Source: Pseudomonadota bacterium (GTDB taxonomy: Bacteria > Verrucomicrobiota > Verrucomicrobiia > Chthoniobacterales > UBA6821). Taken from it: a DNA stretch of 12,990 nt. The notes under the pieces were generated by a model. The model was not told the DNA's origin and ran no database searches. It saw only the letters and a program-made list of their open reading frames with translations. The translations under genes and the position numbers were made by a program. This document shows, piece after piece, positions 1 to 7,480 of this stretch. The stretch is taken from positions 1 to 12,990 of the forward strand of contig RFPR01000055.1 in the NCBI GenBank assembly GCA_009928265.1, written 5' to 3'. Numbering within the stretch: the stretch's first letter is position 1; the number at the start of each line of letters is the position of its first letter.

Positions 1-1
1 G

Positions 2-1225
2 CAAGTCTACAAGCACGCGGCCGACTGGAGTAATTACGCCCTCCCAAAGACCCGCGCCTACCACGAGATCTACCTCGACGAGGAACTTGTGGCCGGTGGC
101 GAGCCTGATGTCGAACCGATGTACGGCGACACCTATCTGCCCCGTAAGTTCAAGACCGGCTTCGCGATACCCCCTTCCAATGACGTCGATGTCTTTTCTC
201 AGGATCTCGGATACATCGCGATCGTCGAGAACGGTAAACTCGTCGGGTACAACGTCACTGTCGGCGGCGGCCTCGGCATGAGCCATGGCAATGCGGAGAC
301 TTTCCCTCGCCTGGCCGACCTCCTCGGCTTCATCCCGGCTGACAAGGTCAACGAAGTCGGCGCCGCCGTCCTTACGACCCAGCGCGATTTCGGCGACCGC
401 ACCAACCGCAAGCACGCCCGACTCAAGTACACCATCCAGGACCGCGGCATCGAGTGGTTCCGCAACGAGGTGCAGAAGCGCATCAGCTTCCCACTCGAGG
501 CGGCACGCCCCTTCCAATTCACCACAATCGAAGATCCCTTCGGCTGGCATGAATGCAGCGACGGAACGTGGTTTTACGGACTCCATATCCTGAGCGGACG
601 CATCAAGGATGTCCCGGGATGGCCGATGAAGACCGCCCTACGCGAAATCGCCGAGATCCACGAGGGGGACTTCCGACTTACCCCCTCACAGAATGTGACC
701 ATCTCCGGCGTTACCGCCTCCAAGAAGGCCGAGATCAACGCCATCCTCGAGAAGCACGGGCTCTCGCATGAAAACGACCGCTCCGGCCTCCGCCTCAACG
801 CCCTCTCCTGCGTGGCACTGCCCACCTGCGGTCTCGCCCTCGCCGAGAGTGAGCGCGACCTCCCTTCGATCCTCGGAAAGTTCGAGACCATCCTCGACGA
901 GGCTGGTCTGCGCGACGACGCGATCAGCCTTCGCATCACCGGTTGCCCCAACGGCTGCTGCCGCCCCTACCTTGCCGAGATCGGATTCGTGGGCAAGGCC
1001 CCAGGCAAGTACGCGCTCTACCTTGGAGCCAAGTACAACGGCACCCGCCTCAACCGCCTCTTCTCTCCCAGCATCACGATCGACGACGCCGTGCTCAGAC
1101 TCGCGCCGATCATCAAGCGCTACTCCAAGGAGCGCAATGAGGGTGAAGGCTTCGGAGATTTCTGCGACCGCGAGATCCTGCCGGCCGACGCCACCTTCCA
1201 TAGCGTGGGAACACAGGTCGCCTGA
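2..1225 (+). CDS. cysI: Sulfite reductase hemoprotein beta subunit, 5'-truncated by window edge
   Basis: This is the C-terminal 407 residues of an assimilatory sulfite reductase, which reduces sulfite to sulfide by six electrons using siroheme and a [4Fe-4S] cluster. The reading frame is open from base 2, so the real start lies upstream; the GTG at 89 is internal. The cluster and siroheme ligands are visible as Cys codons at 809 and 827 (C-x5-C in CVALPTCGLA) and at 944 and 956 (C-x3-C in TGCPNGCCRPYLAEIG). The sequence VGKAPGKYALYLG after them is typical of CysI. Full-length CysI is about 570 residues, so roughly 160 are missing. The flavoprotein partner (CysJ) or ferredoxin is not in view, so the electron donor is unresolved. 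The stop is 10 bases before cysH, which suggests one operon of sulfate reduction genes. The family call is firm; the NADPH-type assignment is less so. Confidence 0.95.
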   Translation, partial: QVYKHAADWSNYALPKTRAYHEIYLDEELVAGGEPDVEPMYGDTYLPRKFKTGFAIPPSNDVDVFSQDLGYIAIVENGKLVGYNVTVGGGLGMSHGNAETFPRLADLLGFIPADKVNEVGAAVLTTQRDFGDRTNRKHARLKYTIQDRGIEWFRNEVQKRISFPLEAARPFQFTTIEDPFGWHECSDGTWFYGLHILSGRIKDVPGWPMKTALREIAEIHEGDFRLTPSQNVTISGVTASKKAEINAILEKHGLSHENDRSGLRLNALSCVALPTCGLALAESERDLPSILGKFETILDEAGLRDDAISLRITGCPNGCCRPYLAEIGFVGKAPGKYALYLGAKYNGTRLNRLFSPSITIDDAVLRLAPIIKRYSKERNEGEGFGDFCDREILPADATFHSVGTQVA

Positions 1226-1235
1226 TTTTAGGACC

Positions 1236-1913
1236 GTGGCGGCCTCTAAAGAGCAACTGACATCCTGGAACACGGAACTCAGAGGCAAATTGCCGCTGGA
1301 GATTACCCGCTGGGCAGTGGATCTCGCCGCGAAACTCGGCGGACCCGTTATCGTGTCGACGAACTTTCGTCCGTTTGAAGCCGTCGTTCTCCATCTAGCG
1401 ACACAGGCCAAAGCCGACATTCCCGTGCTCTGGGTCGATCACGGCTACAACCGCCCCGCGACTTACCGACATGCCGAGGAATTAAAAAAACTCCTCGGAC
1501 TGAACCTCAAGGCTTACCTCCCCAAGGTCACCCCTGCACACCGCGACGTCGTGGAGGGACCCGTTCCGACCCCAGATAATGAGGAGGCCCTTAAGAAATT
1601 CAGCGCCGTTATGAAACTGGAACCCTTCCAGCGAGGCATGAGGGAAATTGCCCCCGCCGTTTGGATCACCGCTCTTCGCAAGGTCCAGAACCCGAATCGC
1701 GCCGGCCTCGACATCGTTTCAGACGACTCCAACTTCGGCTCCATCAAGGTGAGCCCCGTCTTCCATCTCTCCGACGCGGAGCTGGAAGCCTACCTCTCTG
1801 AACATAAGCTCCCCAACGAATGGGATTACTTCGATCCAGCCAAAGCCGACGAGAAGCGCGAATGTGGGCTTCATGCAAGCTGGGGCGGCGCTGCTGCGAA
1901 GTCCGCCTCCTGA
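1236..1913 (+). CDS. cysH: Phosphoadenylyl-sulfate (PAPS) reductase, thioredoxin-type, GTG start
   Basis: CysH reduces PAPS (or APS) to sulfite with thioredoxin as donor. The 225-residue product has the nucleotide-binding segment STNFRPFEA (residues 41-49), then DIPVLWVDHGYNRPATY and, near the end, the catalytic KRECGLH with C210. C210 is the only cysteine, so the CC...CC pairs that bind [4Fe-4S] in bacterial APS reductases are absent; KLEPFQRGM stands where CCxxRKVEPL would be. That points to PAPS as substrate. Start choice: the frame is open far upstream, but an ATG at 1137 would overlap conserved cysI sequence by 89 bases, and no ATG follows before the conserved core. The GTG at 1236, behind AGGA at 1230-1233 (short 2-base spacing), is the best fit. 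The segment before ECGLH is shorter than in E. coli CysH (225 versus 244 residues). It lies between cysI and cysD, as expected for sulfate reduction. Confidence 0.9.
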   Translation: MAASKEQLTSWNTELRGKLPLEITRWAVDLAAKLGGPVIVSTNFRPFEAVVLHLATQAKADIPVLWVDHGYNRPATYRHAEELKKLLGLNLKAYLPKVTPAHRDVVEGPVPTPDNEEALKKFSAVMKLEPFQRGMREIAPAVWITALRKVQNPNRAGLDIVSDDSNFGSIKVSPVFHLSDAELEAYLSEHKLPNEWDYFDPAKADEKRECGLHASWGGAAAKSAS

Positions 1914-1940
1914 TATCACCTATTCCCTATTACCCATCTG

Positions 1941-2843
1941 ATGAAATCGTATCATCTTGATCACTTGGACTACCTCGAAACCGAGGCGATCCACATCATG
2001 CGCGAGGTCGCTTCCGAGTTTGAACGGCCCGCCATCCTCTTCTCCGGAGGAAAAGACTCGATCTGTCTTCTGCGCCTAGCAGAGAAATCCTTCCGCCCTT
2101 CGGACATCCCGATGCCGTTCCTGAATGTGGCGACCGGCCACGAGTTCCCGGAATTACTGGAATTCCGCGACCGCAGGGCCAAAGAACTCGGTGCCAAGCT
2201 GATCGTCCGCACGGTCGATGAGGCCCTGGAAAAAGGCATCGCCGTCCAGGCCCCCGGCCAGATCAGCCGGAACCAACTCCAGATTCCCGTCCTGCTCGCC
2301 GCTATCGAGGAGTACCGCTTCGACGCCTGCATTGGGGGGGCCCGACGTGATGAGGAAAAAGCCCGAGCCAAAGAGCGCTTCTTCAGCTTCCGCGACAGTT
2401 TCGGCCAATGGGATCCGAAGAACCAGCGTCCCGAGATCTGGAACCTCTACAACGGACGCCTCAATCCGGACGAAAACATGCGCGTCTTCCCCCTCTCGAA
2501 CTGGACCGAGATGGATGTCTGGGAATACATCAAGCGCGAGAATCTCGAGGTTCCCTCCATCTACTTCAGTCACAAGCGCCGCTGTGTCCGCCGTAGCGGA
2601 CAATGGGTGCCTAATACTGACTTGATGCCCGCCAAGCCCAACGAAGAGGTGAAGGAGATGATCGTCCGAGTCCGTACGATCGGCGACATCATTTCGACGG
2701 GTTGCGTGGAATCACCCGCCACGACGGTCGACGACATCATTGCTGAGATTGCAGCCGCCCGGGTCACCGAGCGCGGTTCGAGGGCCGACGACAAGGTCTC
2801 CGAGGCCGCCATGGAAGACCGCAAAAAGGCAGGATACTTTTAG
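1941..2843 (+). CDS. cysD: Sulfate adenylyltransferase subunit 2
   Basis: CysD is the catalytic subunit of the cytoplasmic heterodimeric ATP sulfurylase, which makes APS from sulfate and ATP while CysN hydrolyses GTP. The 300-residue product is close to the usual family length (about 302). It opens with a family-typical helix (LDHLDYLETEAIHIMREV), followed by the PP-loop SGGKDS at residues 35-40. Other hallmarks are the RRDEEKARAKERFFSFRD block, the FPLSNWTEMDVWEYI segment and a C-terminal EDRKKAGYF typical of CysD. The ATG at 1941 has no clear Shine-Dalgarno sequence and lies 27 bases after cysH. The stop TAG at 2841-2843 is part of the ribosome binding site of cysN, which suggests coupled translation of the two subunits. 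The identification is secure. Confidence 0.97.
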   Translation: MKSYHLDHLDYLETEAIHIMREVASEFERPAILFSGGKDSICLLRLAEKSFRPSDIPMPFLNVATGHEFPELLEFRDRRAKELGAKLIVRTVDEALEKGIAVQAPGQISRNQLQIPVLLAAIEEYRFDACIGGARRDEEKARAKERFFSFRDSFGQWDPKNQRPEIWNLYNGRLNPDENMRVFPLSNWTEMDVWEYIKRENLEVPSIYFSHKRRCVRRSGQWVPNTDLMPAKPNEEVKEMIVRVRTIGDIISTGCVESPATTVDDIIAEIAAARVTERGSRADDKVSEAAMEDRKKAGYF

Positions 2844-2853
2844 GAGATTACCA

Positions 2854-4170
2854 ATGACCGCTTCCAACCATCCCATCGACCTCCTCCGCTTCAACACGTG
2901 CGGATCAGTCGATGACGGTAAGTCGACACTGATCGGCCGCCTCCTCTACGACTCCAAGTCGCTCATGGAGGATCAGATCGAGGCCCTTGAGCGCTCAGCC
3001 GATATCACGGGCGGCGGACAGATCAATCTTGCCAATCTAACGGACGGCCTGCGTGCGGAACGGGAGCAGGGGATCACGATCGACGTGGCCTACCGCTACT
3101 TCGCCACCCCGCGCCGCAAGTTCATCATCGCCGACACCCCCGGCCACGTGCAGTACACGCGTAATATGGTGACGGGCGCTTCAACGGCGAATCTTTCGAT
3201 TATCCTGATCGATGCCCGCCAGGGAGTCATCGAGCAGAGTCGCCGTCATGCAATCATCGCCTCCCTGCTCCGGATTCCTCACCTTGTCGTGGCCATCAAC
3301 AAGATGGATCTCGTGGACTGGAGTCACGAGCGATTCCTCGAGATTCAGGATCAGTTTGAGGAATTCCTCCCGCGCCTCGACATCAAGGACGTCAAGTTCA
3401 TCCCGGTAAGCGCATTGAACGGGGATAATATCGTCACCGCCTCCCCCCATACACCATGGTATCCCGGTCCGACTCTGCTCGGGCATCTCGAGACGGTGCA
3501 TATCGCCAGCGACTGGAACCTGACGAACTTCCGCTTCCCGGTGCAATGGGTGAACCGTCCCAACAATCCCACAGATCATTCACTGCATGATTTCCGTGGT
3601 CTCAGCGGACAGATCTCTGGCGGCGTCGTCAAGGTAGGACAGAAGGTCATGGTGCTCCCAAGCGGATTCACCTCCACCGTGAAGCAGATCTGGACCATTA
3701 ACGGACCTCTTGAGGAGGCCTTCAGTCCACAGTCAGTCACCCTCGTGCTGGAGCATGACCTCGATATCAGCCGCGGCGACGTGATTGTCGATGCGTCCGA
3801 TCTTCCCGGTGCCTCCAACGAACTCCAGGCCAAAATCTGCTGGATGGCACCGCGCCCCCTGACTGAGGGACGACAGTTCCTGCTCAAGCACACCACACAG
3901 ACCGTCAAGGCCGTGGTGACCGCCATCGAGGACCGGATCAATATCTCCACCTTTGACAAGGAGACCGAGGTGTCGGAACTCGCGATGAATGACCTCGGCG
4001 AAGTCCGGATCAAGACCGCCAAGCCGCTGATCTACGACGGATACGCGACCAACCGCTTGACCGGCTCCTTCATCTTGATCGAGCCTGGCACGAACGCCAC
4101 CGTCGCTGCCGGAATGCTCCTTCCTCCCACGGAGGTCGCGCGTCCCGAGTATAAGGACTTCGCGATCTAA
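2854..4170 (+). CDS. cysN: Sulfate adenylyltransferase subunit 1 (GTPase)
   Basis: CysN is the EF-Tu-like GTPase subunit of ATP sulfurylase and drives APS synthesis together with CysD. The 438-residue product shows GSVDDGKST (17-25, G1), GITIDV (73-78, G2), DTPGH (94-98, G3) and NKMD (149-152, G4), then a SAL segment (G5) and beta-barrel domains 2 and 3. The ATG at 2854 is chosen over upstream in-frame codons because AGGAG (2842-2846) sits 7 bases before it and the protein then begins directly at the family's N-terminus. This is one of the few genes here with a clear Shine-Dalgarno site. The protein ends after the third domain (EYKDFAI), so no APS kinase (CysC) is fused, unlike CysNC proteins. 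It appears to be the last gene of the reduction operon, with a possible terminator following. Confidence 0.97.
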   Translation: MTASNHPIDLLRFNTCGSVDDGKSTLIGRLLYDSKSLMEDQIEALERSADITGGGQINLANLTDGLRAEREQGITIDVAYRYFATPRRKFIIADTPGHVQYTRNMVTGASTANLSIILIDARQGVIEQSRRHAIIASLLRIPHLVVAINKMDLVDWSHERFLEIQDQFEEFLPRLDIKDVKFIPVSALNGDNIVTASPHTPWYPGPTLLGHLETVHIASDWNLTNFRFPVQWVNRPNNPTDHSLHDFRGLSGQISGGVVKVGQKVMVLPSGFTSTVKQIWTINGPLEEAFSPQSVTLVLEHDLDISRGDVIVDASDLPGASNELQAKICWMAPRPLTEGRQFLLKHTTQTVKAVVTAIEDRINISTFDKETEVSELAMNDLGEVRIKTAKPLIYDGYATNRLTGSFILIEPGTNATVAAGMLLPPTEVARPEYKDFAI

Positions 4171-4176
4171 AGAATC

Positions 4177-4193
4177 CCGAGGCTTTACCTCGG
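4177..4193 (+). terminator. Weak hairpin after cysN, possible terminator
   Basis: A perfect 6-bp stem, CCGAGG (4177-4182) and CCTCGG (4188-4193), closes a 5-base loop just after the cysN stop. No T-run follows directly; an AT-rich stretch with TTTTTATTAATTTTATT begins about 25 bases later and belongs to the next promoter region. It may end the cysI-H-D-N transcript, but the missing U-tract makes this uncertain. Confidence 0.35.
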
Positions 4194-4233
4194 ATCATCG
4201 GATAACAGTTTCCCAATATTTTTATTAATTTTA

Positions 4234-4261
4234 TTGACGACCATTATGATCGTTTTATAAA
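4234..4261 (+). promoter_or_regulatory. Sigma70-like promoter with candidate operator, upstream of the porin/encapsulin unit
   Basis: TTGACG (4234-4239) and TATAAA (4256-4261) are separated by 16 bases, a near-consensus sigma70-type promoter in an AT-rich patch. The predicted transcription start is near 4268. The span 4239-4259 (GACCATTATGATCGTTTTAT plus A) resembles elements before the rrf2 gene and before the lipoprotein/sbp unit, if one T insertion is allowed (see the inverted repeat at 11339-11406). It would overlap the spacer and -10, a position suited to repression. This is the only clear promoter before the porin and encapsulin genes. Confidence 0.6.
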
Positions 4262-4271
4262 TCCCCTCTCC

Positions 4272-4448
4272 ATGAGTTTCCCAAAAACCATCCAACCCGT
4301 CAGACCAGCCCGTGCATTTCTTGCAGCCTTGGGCCTTGGCCTGATCGCATCCTCCCTGGAATCGGCAATCTCACCGGTTCCTGACAACCTCCCTTTACCA
4401 AGCGGAGGTTCACTTTGTCGGCTTCGATCTTTCCTCTTTACCTCTTAA
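4272..4448 (+). CDS. Small ORF, 58 residues, signal-peptide-like N-terminus
   Basis: An ATG lies only about 10 bases after the TATAAA box, so the message could be leaderless or nearly so. The 58-residue product starts MSFPKTIQPVRPARAFLAAL, continues GLGLIASSLESA, and then has a proline-rich stretch and a single cysteine (C49). Basic residues followed by an Ala/Leu/Gly-rich stretch look like a secretion signal, giving a mature piece of only about 25 residues. I recognise no family. It could be a real small exported peptide, a leader ORF affecting the downstream porin (54 bases later), or chance. Its single Cys codon argues against a cysteine attenuation leader. Coding status is unproven. Confidence 0.35.
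   Translation: MSFPKTIQPVRPARAFLAALGLGLIASSLESAISPVPDNLPLPSGGSLCRLRSFLFTS
4386..4410 (+). promoter_or_regulatory. Hairpin in the porin leader, inside the small ORF
   Basis: AACCTCC (4386-4392) and GGAGGTT (4404-4410) form a perfect 7-bp stem with an 11-base loop in the transcribed region between promoter and porin. The 3' arm GGAGG would resemble a Shine-Dalgarno core but has no start codon at suitable spacing. No T-run follows, so it is not an obvious terminator. It may be an mRNA leader structure or chance. Confidence 0.3.
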
Positions 4449-4502
4449 GAATCCAACCAACCGCAATCAATTCAGACAAAAAGCCAACCCATCAATCAAT
4501 CC

Positions 4503-6443
4503 ATGAAAAATCATCACTCCCTTCGCCGATCCACCAAGCGATGGCATGCCATTGTTTTGTTCTTTATATCGACCTTATCGATCGTTTTTTCGTCGCCGAT
4601 CTCCTCCACAAAATCTTTTCTGACGGATTGGTACAGCCAGAAAGATGGCGCCACTTGGAAATGGTTTGGCCTTGAGACTCCCCTCAAGACCTATGGATGG
4701 AAACTCAAAGGTGACATGAAGGAGGCCTACTTTGGCCAGACCGCAGGCGGACTTCCCAACCAACCCACCAGTAACTGGTGCTTCGACATGAAGCTTCGTT
4801 TCACTTGGGAGCCGGAAGTGATCCTACCCTCTCTCAAGGGATGGAGTTTCATGTCGTACTGGCGTTATCGCGCGGGTGGAAATCTAAGATGGGCGGCAGG
4901 AACCCCCAATTTCATCGCTCCGAGCAACATGCCCAACGGTGCGGATCTCTGGAACCTCGCACAGATGATTGAATACACCTCCAAGAATAAAGCCCTGTAC
5001 TTCAACCTCGGTTGGGAAAATCCCTACGAGCAGTTCCTCCAGCAACCGCTCTCCAAGATTTTCGAGAACCAGGCGATCACAACGAGCAAGGGCATCGGGG
5101 CGACTGTCGGGCCAGGTATCCCGGTCATGAATGCATCGGGCACCTCCGTCTACTATTACAAGAACAGTTCGGTGCCTTGGGGAAACACCTTCGGCGCGTG
5201 GGGAGGAACCCTTCGGGTGAAACCCCTCCGCAATGTCTACATTCAGTCTGGACTTTATGCCGCCAATTCCAATATGGGCGGCCCCACTCAGACCCAATTC
5301 TCGGCGACAAGCGTCTATCCCTACACCTCAGTACCAGCCAGCTACAAGGGACAGTTCCGGGGTTCCGGACAGGTCACCCCGGTCGTAGGTGGCAATGGCC
5401 AACTGATTCCAGGCGCCAAGCAAAATCTCGGCTGGGTACCGAGCACCGCGGGAGCCAACAACCATGGCTTCGGAGGAATGGCAGGATCGCCCCAGTTCAA
5501 TCCTAATACCCAGAACATCGGTGCCAGACCCACCAACAATCCGCAGTATGTGACCACCAACAACAGTAGCACATACACCAACTCAGCTGGTCAGCGCGTC
5601 GCGGCACCCCGATACTACACCTCCAGCCCCTACGATCAGGGTAGCGGCGGCCAGTACTCACAGAACGGACTCTTCAGCGTCACCGAAATCGGATGGGAGC
5701 CCAAGTGGGGAAGCGACCGACTTGAGGGCAAATATGCAATCGGTAACTACATCTGGGGGAATGCCAGCTCTCAGTTCACCCCCTTTGCCTTCACAACCAG
5801 CGCCTCTGGGACAACCTCGGCAAATTCGCCTACCCGCAAACCCGTTCCGACCACCCAAACCCCCGTCGTCTATGGCTTCTATGCACAGCTTGACCAGCAA
5901 CTCTATGTGGAGAAAGGACACAAATATCAGGATGACCAGGTCTCCATGCATGCCTCGGTCTCTAAGCAGGGACTCTACTCCTTCAGCATGATGAATTTCA
6001 CACCGCCCAACAACTGCCAGGTACCGCTCTATTTCCACACGGGTCTGGCCTACAAGGGGCTTATTCCCATGCGTGACAACGACATGATCGCGGTCTGCGT
6101 GGGAAGCGCCTTCTACAGCGGCCAATACAACCAGTGGATCGATGGTCAGAATCAGGCCCTTCAGAACGACTACGGAAGTGCTTACAATGCTGTGGTTCCA
6201 AACGGGCCGACTGTCCAGCGTCCCGTTAACCCCACTACAGGCGCTCCATCAGCGAACTATCAGAACTACTACGCCTACCAGCCCCACTACACGAGCACGC
6301 AAATCATCGAGGCCTGCTACGACATCCAGTTAACGAAGTGGGCCAACCTCAAACCCTTCGTGGAATTCATCATTAATCCCGCAGGGAATGGCTCTGTGCC
6401 CAATGTCACGATCCTCGGAGCAAGCAGCAAATGGTTCTTCTAA
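4503..6443 (+). CDS. OprB-like outer-membrane porin
   Basis: The 646-residue product begins with a basic stretch (KNHHSLRRSTKRWH), a hydrophobic core (AIVLFFISTLSIVF) and a small-residue region, which together form a signal peptide for export. The mature part is rich in Trp, Tyr, Gly, Asn and Ser with alternating aromatic strands, as in beta-barrels. The C-terminal section, KPFVEFIINPAGN and a final SSKWFF, matches the carbohydrate porin OprB pattern of a near-terminal INP.GN motif and an aromatic last residue for Bam-dependent insertion. It is longer than usual OprB (around 450); the extra length is largely a Gly/Asn/Thr/Pro-rich middle (about residues 260-430), probably surface loops. The ATG at 4503 has no Shine-Dalgarno sequence. 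Because it sits between sulfate reduction genes and the encapsulin operon behind a candidate regulon promoter, I infer a role in uptake during sulfur limitation. Its substrate cannot be read from the sequence. Confidence 0.75.
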   Translation: MKNHHSLRRSTKRWHAIVLFFISTLSIVFSSPISSTKSFLTDWYSQKDGATWKWFGLETPLKTYGWKLKGDMKEAYFGQTAGGLPNQPTSNWCFDMKLRFTWEPEVILPSLKGWSFMSYWRYRAGGNLRWAAGTPNFIAPSNMPNGADLWNLAQMIEYTSKNKALYFNLGWENPYEQFLQQPLSKIFENQAITTSKGIGATVGPGIPVMNASGTSVYYYKNSSVPWGNTFGAWGGTLRVKPLRNVYIQSGLYAANSNMGGPTQTQFSATSVYPYTSVPASYKGQFRGSGQVTPVVGGNGQLIPGAKQNLGWVPSTAGANNHGFGGMAGSPQFNPNTQNIGARPTNNPQYVTTNNSSTYTNSAGQRVAAPRYYTSSPYDQGSGGQYSQNGLFSVTEIGWEPKWGSDRLEGKYAIGNYIWGNASSQFTPFAFTTSASGTTSANSPTRKPVPTTQTPVVYGFYAQLDQQLYVEKGHKYQDDQVSMHASVSKQGLYSFSMMNFTPPNNCQVPLYFHTGLAYKGLIPMRDNDMIAVCVGSAFYSGQYNQWIDGQNQALQNDYGSAYNAVVPNGPTVQRPVNPTTGAPSANYQNYYAYQPHYTSTQIIEACYDIQLTKWANLKPFVEFIINPAGNGSVPNVTILGASSKWFF

Positions 6444-6453
6444 ATCCCTTCAT

Positions 6454-6511
6454 GGTGGTTAGCACGCTCCGTCCCCTTCCCTTTAACCGCTAGGGGACGG
6501 GGCTTTCCACC
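6454..6511 (+). terminator. Strong hairpin between porin and encapsulin genes (terminator or processing/attenuation site)
   Basis: The arms GCTCCGTCCCCT (6466-6477) and AGGGGACGGGGC (6492-6503) pair over 12 bp with one G-U, enclosing a 14-base loop. Only TTT follows, then CC, so a classic U-tract is missing. An outer 5-bp pairing GGTGG (6454-6458) with CCACC (6507-6511) could extend it. It could terminate or protect the porin mRNA while allowing read-through into the encapsulin genes, since no separate promoter is evident between 6512 and 6547. Confidence 0.6.
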
Positions 6512-6547
6512 GAAAAAAACAATCCATACCAAAACCCAATAAATCAT

Positions 6548-7480
6548 ATGAGCACCAAGAATATCCTGAGTCTCGGACCCATCGCTGCCCGTCAGCTCTC
6601 CACCGCCACTGTCACTATTCCCCAGTGGGACTACATCACGCTGCGTTGGCTCCTAAACCTCCTTCCCTACGTCAATGTGGATGGCGGCGCCTACCGAATC
6701 AACCGGGTCATCGATAAAAAGGGTAAGGGAGGAGATCTTCTTCCGGAGCTCGCGACTGTCGGCGGCGGAGAGAAAGAACTCCCGACAACCTATGTCGACT
6801 ATGAGGAGGATCCCCAAGAAATCGAGCTAAGCGCGATCACCACGGTGCTCCACACCCACACGCGCATCACAGATCTCTTCAGCAACAAGATTGACCAGCT
6901 TCGCGAGCAGGTCCGCCTCACCGTGGAGGCCGTCAAGGAACGCGAGGAACACGAGATCATCAACAACCGTGACTTCGGTCTTCTCAACAAGGTTTCCAAT
7001 GATTACCGGATCAAAACCCGTAAAGGGGCACCAACCCCCGATGACCTCGACGAGTTGCTTGGCCTGATCTGGAAGAAGCCGGCTTTCTTCCTCGCCCATC
7101 CCAAGGCCATCACCGCATTCGGCCGAGAGGCGACACGACGTGGTGTGCCACCAGTAGTTGTTCATCTCTTCGGATCGCCCTTCATCACATGGCGAGGAAT
7201 TCCCTTGGTCCCTTCCAACAAACTTCCGATCGCCAAGGACGGCACCACCCGCATCCTCCTACTGCGCGTCGGAGAGGATAAACGGGGCGTCGTCGGCCTC
7301 CAGAAGGTCGGCGTTGCAGGCGAGGTTGAACCCGGTCTCTCCGTTCGCTACAGCGGAACCAGCGACAACTCGATCGCCTCGCATCTTGTTACCCGTTACT
7401 TCTCGCTAGCCGTGCTCGCAGAAGATGCCCTTGCCAGCCTCGATGGCGTGGTCCTGAACAAGTATCACGAGTATGTCTGA
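6548..7480 (+). CDS. srpI: Family 2A encapsulin nanocompartment shell protein (SrpI-like)
   Basis: This is a 310-residue HK97-fold shell protein of the Family 2A encapsulin type, known from SrpI of Synechococcus elongatus, which self-assembles into a hollow particle around a cysteine desulfurase. Family signatures visible by eye are the N-terminal AARQLSTATVTIPQ, ITDLFSNKIDQLREQVRLT with EREEHEIINNRDFGLLN after it, GAPTPDDLDELL (160-171), FFLAHPKAI (180-188), GREATRRGVPP and FGSPFITWRGIPLVPS (208-223). The length is normal for the family. The ATG at 6548 has no Shine-Dalgarno sequence and lies 104 bases after the porin. The stop overlaps the start of the desulfurase gene by 8 bases (ATGTCTGA, 7473-7480), linking shell and cargo production. 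There are no phage genes nearby, so a prophage capsid is excluded. Identification rests on recalled SrpI family sequence, not on a search. Confidence 0.93.
   Translation: MSTKNILSLGPIAARQLSTATVTIPQWDYITLRWLLNLLPYVNVDGGAYRINRVIDKKGKGGDLLPELATVGGGEKELPTTYVDYEEDPQEIELSAITTVLHTHTRITDLFSNKIDQLREQVRLTVEAVKEREEHEIINNRDFGLLNKVSNDYRIKTRKGAPTPDDLDELLGLIWKKPAFFLAHPKAITAFGREATRRGVPPVVVHLFGSPFITWRGIPLVPSNKLPIAKDGTTRILLLRVGEDKRGVVGLQKVGVAGEVEPGLSVRYSGTSDNSIASHLVTRYFSLAVLAEDALASLDGVVLNKYHEYV

Noticed and set aside
768..1235. Upstream extension of the cysH frame into cysI
   Set aside because: The frame is open there only because of the GC-rich cysI coding sequence. The translation is Ser/Pro/Arg-rich, unlike any CysH, while the cysI frame carries the conserved Fe-S cysteines.
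2740..2853. Longer N-terminus for cysN
   Set aside because: It would overlap the conserved end of cysD. The ATG at 2854 has a well-placed AGGAG and gives the normal CysN N-terminus.
4171..4502. SAM or other known riboswitch in the porin leader
   Set aside because: Only a single 7-bp hairpin was seen. No multi-helix junction or conserved SAM riboswitch core could be recognised.
4446..4502. CAATCAAT-type short repeats before the porin start
   Set aside because: Two or three short A/C-rich words without spacing or symmetry, best explained by low complexity.
6548..7480. Prophage major capsid protein
   Set aside because: The fold is shared with phage capsids, but the sequence matches SrpI signatures and no portal, protease, terminase or tail genes are nearby.
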